Assembly: GCA_947068385.1 (NCBI GenBank)
Contig: CAMTBF010000096.1
Location: 1-9,887 of the forward strand
Source: an uncultured Lachnospiraceae bacterium
Lineage (GTDB): Bacteria > Bacillota > Clostridia > Lachnospirales > Lachnospiraceae
Direction: 5' to 3'
Length of the DNA stretch: 9,887 bases
This document shows, piece by piece, positions 1-5,816 of this stretch. Every line of letters begins with the position of its first letter. Position 1 is the stretch's first letter. The notes beneath the pieces were generated by a model. It was not told the origin of the DNA. It searched no databases and saw only the letters and a list, made by a program, of their open reading frames with translations. A program made the position numbers and the translations under genes.

Positions 1-31
1 ACTGGAGTTCAGACGTGTGCTCTTCCGATCT
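1..31. other. Illumina TruSeq adapter (assembly contamination)
   Basis: The first 31 bases match the Illumina TruSeq read-2 adapter/index primer: they begin ACTGGAGTTCAGACGTGTGC and end in the shared core GCTCTTCCGATCT. Genomic sequence starts at base 32. Read on the minus strand, this stretch adds the residues DRKSTRLNSS to the permease reading frame, and another frame gives IGRAHV; both are familiar adapter-translation artefacts. It is not biological sequence and should be trimmed. It also shows that the left end is an assembly break, so the truncated permease is not a natural truncation. Confidence 0.98.
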
Positions 32-2331
32 GGCAGATATATTTCCTCCGCATAGTCATAGATGAACTGGGACAGATGGGCCACGATGAGGAAATTGTCC
101 TTCTCCGTATACAGGCCGTCGCTGCCCTTTGCCTTGGTGACAGGCGAATAGGAGGGCCAGTAGTCAACGAATCCGTAGATGATGCCCCGCATGGCATCGC
201 CGCTTCCATTGATGTAGGTCAGCACGTCCCCCACCTCATAGCCGTAGATCTGCCGGAAATTGGAGGACACCAGAATGGCCCTTGCGTTCTGGGAGATGGC
301 GTTCAGATATTCGTACCAATGGACGGACAGGAGCGACTCCTTGAACCAGGCCGTCTCCCCGAATTCCCTGGTATGGATGCCCATCAGCATGGCGTTGCTG
401 ACTTTTCCGCCCTCCACGGACACGTTCACCTTCTTGTCCACGAACACCTTGGTCAGGCTCTCTATGCCCTCCATGGTCTGGTATTTCCCGAAATCCGGCT
501 CTTCGTAGGTCAGCTCCGCCTGGGCCTGCCCTGCGCCGCCCCCCGGCGCGCCTGCCATGTCGTTCAACATGGCGCTGTTGTCCTTCCAGACCTCCTGCAG
601 CACCAGGTCGGCCCCGTCTGCATAGCGGATCCTCTCCTCCGCGTTGGCATTGATCGTCCGCGCCGCCTGGGCGTTGAAGATTCCCATGGACAGCGTCAGG
701 ATCAGGAACACCATCAGGAAGCCCTGGTTGCTCTTCGTCCGGATGATCCGCAGGAAAGAGGCGTAGAGGGAAGTGGGCCACCAGACTTTTCCGATGAGGA
801 ATATCAGCCGCACCAGCAGCGGGAAAACCCGCAGGACGAAGAGCCCCGCCCCCACCATGAACAGGGAGGAGCAGAAGTACAGGAGCGGATCCAGGGATGC
901 CCCCTCCAGGACCTTCTGGGCCAGATATTCCTTCTGCTCATAGTACTGATACAGGCCGTAGAGGGACACTCCCAGCAGGATCACGTCCAGGAAGGCCTTC
1001 TGCCACCAGGGGCTCTTGGACTTCCGGTTCTTCCCGCGCTTGTGGGCCACGATGTTCACATTGGCGAACCGGATCACCGGCAGCACCATGGTACAGATGC
1101 TGAAGGCCGCTGCCGCCCCGGCGAACATCCATACCTTCGGCCCGATCTCCACGGGCAGCGCCGCCCTTTTCACGAACTCCAGGAAAGAGTTGGAGGCCCC
1201 CAGGAGCCTGCACATCAGCACGCCCAACGGGATCCCTCCCGCCAGCCCCAGCGCGGAGATGATCAGGCTCTGCAGCAGGTACACCAGCACGATCTGCCCT
1301 TTGTCCGCGCCCCTGCTCTTGTAGACCGCGATCTCGTTCTGCTCCATCTCCAGCATCTGCCTGGACACCATGAAGATGAAGGCGGCCAGCAGCACGAATA
1401 TGGGCATCTGCAGGATCAATATGGTGGCGTTCAGCTTCTGGGCCTGCAGCACGAAGCTCTCCATGGTGGACCTGAAATTCACGGCATGGCTCTTGAAGCC
1501 CATTTCGTCAAAGGCTTTGAGATAGCGTTCCAGCACGCCAAGGTACCGCTCCACCTGATCCCCCCGCATGGCAAGGTAATCCAGGGACGCGTACCATTCC
1601 ACGTTAAAGCCCATGTCCAGCCGTCCCTCATTGGCGAAGAGCTCCCCGAACAGCCCCTCGTCCATCAGGCAGACGTCCCGCCACGCCGTGGGCTCCGCTA
1701 CCCAGTAGATGTCCTGGGGCTCTTTGTTCTCAAAGATTCCCGCGATCCTTATCCGGTAGGGCTCTCCCGAAGCGTCCTTCAGCGCCGAAAGCTCCAGCAC
1801 CTCTCCCAGCATGAGGTTCTGGTCCACAAAAGTCCTCTCGTTGACCATGACGTCAAAGGTATTGTCGTCCAGCTCCCCTGCGCACATGTCCCCGTTGACG
1901 ATGCTCAGGTGCTCCTTCTGGTCCGAAAAGGCCGCTATCCGCAAAGTCAGCTCGTTCTTCCTGCCATCCACCGCCATCTCATGGGCCGCTTTCACATTCC
2001 CCTTATAATACTGGGTCACCATGAAGACCGCAGGCACGTCCAGCTCCGCCGTCAGGTCCTCCACCATCTGGGCCGCCTGGCCGATCTTCTCGAAGTCGGC
2101 TTCCCTTCGGCCCCCTGCGGCGGCATAGGCTCCCCGCAGGATCATCAGGCCCGGATAGGAGCTCCGCTCCACATAATAGCTGCTCAGGCTCCTGGTCAGC
2201 GTCCTCTGCAGGACCGCCTGGGAGTACATGGGGCTGGCCGCGGCGATGGCTATCATCAGCAGATTGCCCACCAGAAGGCTTATGACCATCCATTTCTTGC
2301 TCTCAATCTTGCGGAAGACAAAATTCAACAT
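32..2331 (-). CDS. FtsX/MacB-type ABC transporter permease, 3' end missing
   Basis: Membrane subunit of an ABC export or envelope-remodelling system of the FtsX-like permease family. The 767 visible residues run off the contig, and the third base of the last Pro codon is already adapter. Visible topology: TM1 about 14-33; a large extracellular domain about 34-300; TM2 about 303-323; TM3 about 347-374; TM4 about 399-422; a basic cytoplasmic loop (HKRGKNRKSKS, 430-440); TM5-TM6 about 446-463 and 483-514; TM7 about 537-555; then a second extracellular domain to the break. This fits the duplicated ten-helix arrangement, so the last three helices are missing. An ATG at 2331 follows a G-rich Shine-Dalgarno-like run (AGGGGG, about 7 nt spacing) overlapping the TAG of the upstream adaptor gene, an 11-nt gap. 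The three upstream adaptor lipoproteins are its probable partners. No ATPase is present; it is probably encoded beyond the break. Substrate cannot be told. Confidence 0.93.
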
Positions 2332-2342
2332 CGCGCCGCCCC

Positions 2343-3434
2343 CTAATCCGCTATCACGGTCTGCCCCTCATGAAGACCGTCCAGAATCCATACCTTCTCC
2401 CTGTTGTTCATGCCGGGGACCACATACCGCTTCTGCACCATGTCGTCCTCCAGCACATAGACGAAATTTTTCCCTTTTTCGGAATCCAGGGCCCCCCAGT
2501 CCACCAGGAGCACGTCCTGCAGCTCCTCCACGTTGAACTGGTACTGCAGGTTCCCCTCCAGCTTCTCCACCGGGACATCGCCGTATAGCTCCACCAGAGC
2601 CATGCCCCGGGGCACGGAGGAGGGCAGGATGGAGGGCGCGGCCACTACCCTGCCCTCATAGGTCTTCCTGTCGTTGCGCCTTCCCGCCTCCACGGTGACC
2701 TCCGCATTGTAGCGCAGCCTGCCGCTGGCGTCTTCGGCCACGAGATAGAACCTGTCCGTGGAATGCATGGATACTACGACGATGTCTTTCGTAGCCGGAT
2801 CCCCCGGGTTATAGCTGGCCACGGTGTCGATCACACCGTCAAAGGGAGCGAACAGCGTATCGTCGGCGATCTCCTGGTCGATCTCCTCCAGGCTTTCCCG
2901 CAGCCGGGCGATCTCCCGCTCCGACTGGTAGACGAACTGCTCATATTCCGCCTGCGCCTTTTCCATCCGCAGCCGGGCGATGTTCAGCTCGTGCCCGGCC
3001 AGCTCCTGCAGCTTCTCCCCGGCCTCCTCCATGGCCGTCAGGCGCTCCTGCTTCCCAAGCTCCGCATCCTCTATCGCCCTTGCAAGGGACAGCGCCAGCG
3101 CCTCCCTGTCCGCCCTGCTCACGTCGATGTCGAAGACGGCCAGGCTGTCTCCCGCCTTCACCTCCTGCCCCTTGCGCACCAGGATCTCCCGGAACCTGGC
3201 GCTGCCCTCCTCCCAGCGAAGCTCGGCGGTGACCGGATAGTATAGGCGCATGGATCCGCCTGCGGTCCTTATATATTCTCCGTTCCCCGCCTGCACGGTC
3301 TCGTAATTCGCCTGTTCCGGGGCCAGGAGGTCCTTATCATAGGCAGGCTCCTCCTGTGCGCTGTCGCCGCATCCACCGAGGGCGGCCGCCGCCAGAAGCA
3401 GCAGCGCAGGCCCAAACGCTCTAATCCTGGACAT
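2343..3434 (-). CDS. HlyD/MacA-like adaptor lipoprotein (third of three)
   Basis: Predicted extracytoplasmic adaptor of the membrane-fusion-protein type, 363 residues, lipid-anchored. The signal peptide ends in lipobox LGGC with Cys22. First biotinyl-lipoyl-like half about 80-103 (KGQEVKAGDSLAVF); coiled-coil hairpin about 104-190, rich in Glu, Leu, Ala and Arg; second half with the classic APFDG at 196-200; beta-barrel region about 225-285; membrane-proximal domain about 300-363 ending in the GLHEGQTVI-type motif. I chose the ATG at 3434, eight codons into the longest frame, because AAGGAG lies 9 nt upstream; the longer form would need a TTG start at 3455. Its start overlaps the end of the preceding adaptor gene by 14 nt, indicating translational coupling, and the permease follows after 11 nt. 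It is clearly diverged from the other two adaptors. Role as permease partner is inferred from context. Confidence 0.9.
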   Translation of the reverse strand: MSRIRAFGPALLLLAAAALGGCGDSAQEEPAYDKDLLAPEQANYETVQAGNGEYIRTAGGSMRLYYPVTAELRWEEGSARFREILVRKGQEVKAGDSLAVFDIDVSRADREALALSLARAIEDAELGKQERLTAMEEAGEKLQELAGHELNIARLRMEKAQAEYEQFVYQSEREIARLRESLEEIDQEIADDTLFAPFDGVIDTVASYNPGDPATKDIVVVSMHSTDRFYLVAEDASGRLRYNAEVTVEAGRRNDRKTYEGRVVAAPSILPSSVPRGMALVELYGDVPVEKLEGNLQYQFNVEELQDVLLVDWGALDSEKGKNFVYVLEDDMVQKRYVVPGMNNREKVWILDGLHEGQTVIAD

Positions 3435-4518
3435 AGACCATATCTCCTTCCTCAAGTCCCTCCAGGATCTCCGCTTTCGTATCCGTGGTCAGACCTGCCT
3501 TCACATCACACCGCACCCTTGCGCCGTCCACCTGCTTATAGACATATTGTCCGCTTCCATCCCTGTACAGCGCGTTTTTGGGAATGGTCAGCACATCCTC
3601 CCTGTAGACCTGATAGACCATGACCACGGCGAACTGGCCCGCGCAGAGCGCCGCATCCTCTGTCTCGATGGAAAACCGCGCCCTCATCTCCTCACCGGCC
3701 AGGGCCATCCTCACCAGCTCGCTGTTCTCATAGGGAATGTAGCTGATTTCATATTCTTTCTCCATGATCTTCGCGCAGGCCCTGTCCGCGCTGTTCACGG
3801 CTGATTCCGAGACATATTCCGCAGTCAGGCCCAGGCGGCTGTCGTCCGCCATGTAGATCATGGGAGTGTAGCCGAGCACCGCATCCCCCTTTTTCCCGTC
3901 GCTGACATAGACGATCCTTCCGCTGAAAGGGGCCGTGATCTCGTTTTTCCCCACCTTCTCCCGAAGCGCCCCCAGGGCCTCCTGCTTTTTCTGCAGCTCC
4001 AGGCCCCGCAGCTGCCTTGCCTCCTCCAGCTCCATCTCCAGCTTCTGGATCTCCAGCTCCTTGATCCCTCCGGTATATCCGAAGGTCCCCGCCGCATGCA
4101 GCATCTCCAGCTCCTCCCTGGCAATCTCGATGTCCGCGGTGGCCTGTCTGTCGCTGAACTCCCCCATCGTGACCAGGTCGTCTATCTCCTCCTCCAGGCT
4201 CTCTATCTGTTCCCCGATCTGCTCCTCGCTCAGAACGGCGAGGACGTCCCCCTCCTGCACCATGTCCCCCATCATGACATTGATTGCTTCCAGATAGCCG
4301 TCCACGGTAAAGGAAAGCCCCTCCGTATAGGGAACCACCTCTCCGTTATAGGTAGAGAGCTGATAGATATCCCCTGTCTGGGCCATGGCTATGTCCATCT
4401 TTACATCCACCGGTTCCAGGAGCTGGGGAGCCTCCATGGAGGGATTCTTCTCTGTTCCGCATCCGGCCAGCCCTACAGAGAGGAGCAGTGCCGCCAGCAG
4501 TGCCGCTTTTCTCTTCAT
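3421..4518 (-). CDS. HlyD/MacA-like adaptor lipoprotein (second of three)
   Basis: 365-residue adaptor of the membrane-fusion-protein family, predicted to sit on the outer face of the cytoplasmic membrane. Lys/Arg n-region, hydrophobic core and lipobox LAGC with Cys20 give a textbook lipoprotein signal. First lipoyl-like half about 70-97 (MMGDMVQEGDVLAVL), alpha-hairpin about 98-190, second half with ITAPFSGRIVYV at 194-205, beta-barrel about 228-300, membrane-proximal domain about 305-365 with TIPKNALYRD and the terminal GLEEGDMVYVQD. This is the most canonical of the three and the closest in look to MacA or YknX. The ATG at 4518 has AGGAAG 8 nt upstream. It follows the first adaptor after a 64-nt gap, the only substantial gap inside the transport cluster, which holds a 14-bp palindrome. 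Its 3' end overlaps the next adaptor gene by 14 nt. Function is assigned by family; the partner permease by proximity. Confidence 0.92.
   Translation of the reverse strand: MKRKAALLAALLLSVGLAGCGTEKNPSMEAPQLLEPVDVKMDIAMAQTGDIYQLSTYNGEVVPYTEGLSFTVDGYLEAINVMMGDMVQEGDVLAVLSEEQIGEQIESLEEEIDDLVTMGEFSDRQATADIEIAREELEMLHAAGTFGYTGGIKELEIQKLEMELEEARQLRGLELQKKQEALGALREKVGKNEITAPFSGRIVYVSDGKKGDAVLGYTPMIYMADDSRLGLTAEYVSESAVNSADRACAKIMEKEYEISYIPYENSELVRMALAGEEMRARFSIETEDAALCAGQFAVVMVYQVYREDVLTIPKNALYRDGSGQYVYKQVDGARVRCDVKAGLTTDTKAEILEGLEEGDMVYVQD
3444..3449 (-). promoter_or_regulatory. Shine-Dalgarno site deciding the start of the third adaptor
   Basis: AAGGAG on the minus strand sits 9 nt before the ATG at 3434. 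It overlaps the alternative TTG codon region (3453-3455), making the longer start unlikely. The site lies inside the 3' end of the preceding adaptor gene. Confidence 0.7.
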
Positions 4519-4532
4519 CCTACATTCTTCCT

Positions 4533-4546
4533 ACGAATATATTCGT
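4533..4546. repeat. 14-bp perfect palindrome before the second adaptor gene
   Basis: ACGAATATATTCGT is its own reverse complement and lies in the 64-nt gap between the first and second adaptor genes, immediately upstream of the AGGAAG ribosome binding site. As RNA it could form only a 5-bp stem with a TATA loop; as DNA it could be a small operator. No U-run follows, so it is not a terminator. Function unknown. Confidence 0.5.
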
Positions 4547-4582
4547 TTCCATGCCGCCTCCGTGTCCTGCTCCGAGGCCGCC

Positions 4583-5800
4583 TTAGTTTATGATGACGCT
4601 GTCTCCCTCCGCGAGGCCGCTGACGACCTCCACGTAGTCGTTGCTCTCCAGGCCTATGACGACCTCCCGCAGGACCTTCAGCCCGTTCTCGTCCAGCATA
4701 TAGACGAAATGGGCTCCCTCCGCCGCCTTTATGGCCTCCTTATTCACGTACAGCACGTCCTCCCGCTGATCCAGCGTGACCTGGATGGTTCCGGACTCCC
4801 CGTTCTCCAGGGTAGGGTCAGGCTGGAGCAGCTGCAGATAGGCCATGGGCTCCTCCCCCTCCTGCTGCCCGGGCAGCCCAAGCTCCGACGGCTCCACTGC
4901 CCGGGCAGGGAATTCCTTTTTTTTGCAGAGGACAGTGGCCTGGGCGCCCACCGGGAAATACTGCGCGTCCTCCCCCTTTACGGTGAACACCACCGTGTCC
5001 AGGTCGGCCAGGATGACGAAGACCTTTCCCTTCACGGAGCGGTCGCCCTCCTTCGTCTTCTGGAGATATGTGACCGTTCCGCCTATGTCCGCATAGATCC
5101 GCCGCTCCTGCAGCTCCTCCCTCAGCTCCTGCAGCCGCAGGCCCGCGATGTACAGGGCGTCGTCCGCCTCCTGCAGCTTCCTTGCGTCGTCTTCCGCAGC
5201 GGCGTCCCTCTGCTTTTCCAGCTCTATCCGCTGCAGCAGGATCGCGTTTGCCTGGTCTATATACGATGCCTTCTCTTCCCCGGCCTCATAGTTTTCCGAC
5301 CATGCCATCCGATCCTTTATCTGGTATTCCATGTCCGCTATGAGGGCATCCTTCCGCTCCCTCTCCAGCCTCTGGTATTCCGGCAGATAGGAGCGGCTGA
5401 CCTGCAGCGCCTTCAGCGCGTATTCCCCGTCGGAGATCCGCTGGGGCAGGTCTCCCTGCTCCAGCTGCGCCAGCAGCGTCCCCTTCTCCACCTGCTGCCC
5501 TTCGCTGACATACACCTTGTCTATGTACAGGCCGCCCAGGGAGAAGCTGTATTTCTCCTGTCTGGCTGACGCATAGGTACATTTGACCTGTTTGGTCAAG
5601 ACCATGTCGCCCCGCATGACCGTGGTCTGCTGGTACTCCTCCGCCTCATAGGAACGGATCACGGGAGCGGCCGGAAGCTCTTCCTCTTCCGGCATGATTC
5701 CGCAGGATGTACAGACAAGCGGCAGGCCCGCAGCCATCAATACCCCCAACAGCTTCCGCGGAAGGCGTTTCTCCCGCGGAGGGCTCTTCCTCCATCCCAT
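4583..5800 (-). CDS. HlyD/MacA-like adaptor lipoprotein (first of three)
   Basis: 405-residue adaptor, the longest and most diverged of the set. A long basic n-region (about residues 1-16, rich in Arg, Lys and Pro) precedes a hydrophobic core and a Cys33 preceded by CTS, an atypical but plausible lipobox; an acidic linker (PEEEEL) follows. First lipoyl-like half about 87-113 (VSEGQQVEKGTLLAQL), a long charged alpha-hairpin about 118-233 (longer than in the other two), a degenerate second half (YADIGGTVTYL, 236-246) lacking the usual AP-F/D-G, then barrel and membrane-proximal domains ending GLAEGDSVIIN. The ATG at 5800 is preferred over a TTG at 5806 because AGGAGG lies 8 nt before the ATG but only 2 nt before the TTG. 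It starts 16 nt after the glgB stop, so it is probably co-transcribed with glgB. Partner permease is inferred from gene order. Confidence 0.88.
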   Translation of the reverse strand: MGWRKSPPREKRLPRKLLGVLMAAGLPLVCTSCGIMPEEEELPAAPVIRSYEAEEYQQTTVMRGDMVLTKQVKCTYASARQEKYSFSLGGLYIDKVYVSEGQQVEKGTLLAQLEQGDLPQRISDGEYALKALQVSRSYLPEYQRLERERKDALIADMEYQIKDRMAWSENYEAGEEKASYIDQANAILLQRIELEKQRDAAAEDDARKLQEADDALYIAGLRLQELREELQERRIYADIGGTVTYLQKTKEGDRSVKGKVFVILADLDTVVFTVKGEDAQYFPVGAQATVLCKKKEFPARAVEPSELGLPGQQEGEEPMAYLQLLQPDPTLENGESGTIQVTLDQREDVLYVNKEAIKAAEGAHFVYMLDENGLKVLREVVIGLESNDYVEVVSGLAEGDSVIIN

Positions 5801-5808
5801 CGCCAATT

Positions 5809-5814
5809 CCTCCT
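5809..5814 (-). promoter_or_regulatory. Shine-Dalgarno site deciding the start of the first adaptor
   Basis: A perfect AGGAGG lies in the 16-nt gap after the glgB stop codon and 8 nt before the ATG at 5800. The spacing rules out the upstream TTG at 5806 as the main start. Confidence 0.8.
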
Positions 5815-5816
5815 GT

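Noticed and set aside
76..2346. A 756-codon open frame on the plus strand opposite the permease.
   Set aside because: Its protein is rich in His, Gln, Pro and Arg with no recognisable domain, and it mirrors the codon pattern of the minus-strand permease, which has clear membrane helices. High GC in third positions removes stop codons from the antisense frame.
3435..3455. A longer third adaptor starting at TTG 3455.
   Set aside because: It would add seven residues before the signal peptide with no properly spaced ribosome binding site; the ATG at 3434 has AAGGAG at 9 nt.
4520..4552. A ten-codon mini-ORF (METNIFVGRM) before the second adaptor, ending 1 nt from its ATG.
   Set aside because: The GGAGG site is only 4 nt from its start, the peptide has no feature of a known leader, and the adaptor has its own good ribosome binding site. 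A coupling role is possible but unsupported.
5753..5764. A perfect 12-bp palindrome, CTTCCGCGGAAG.
   Set aside because: It lies inside the coding sequence of the first adaptor, and about two such palindromes are expected by chance in 10 kb.
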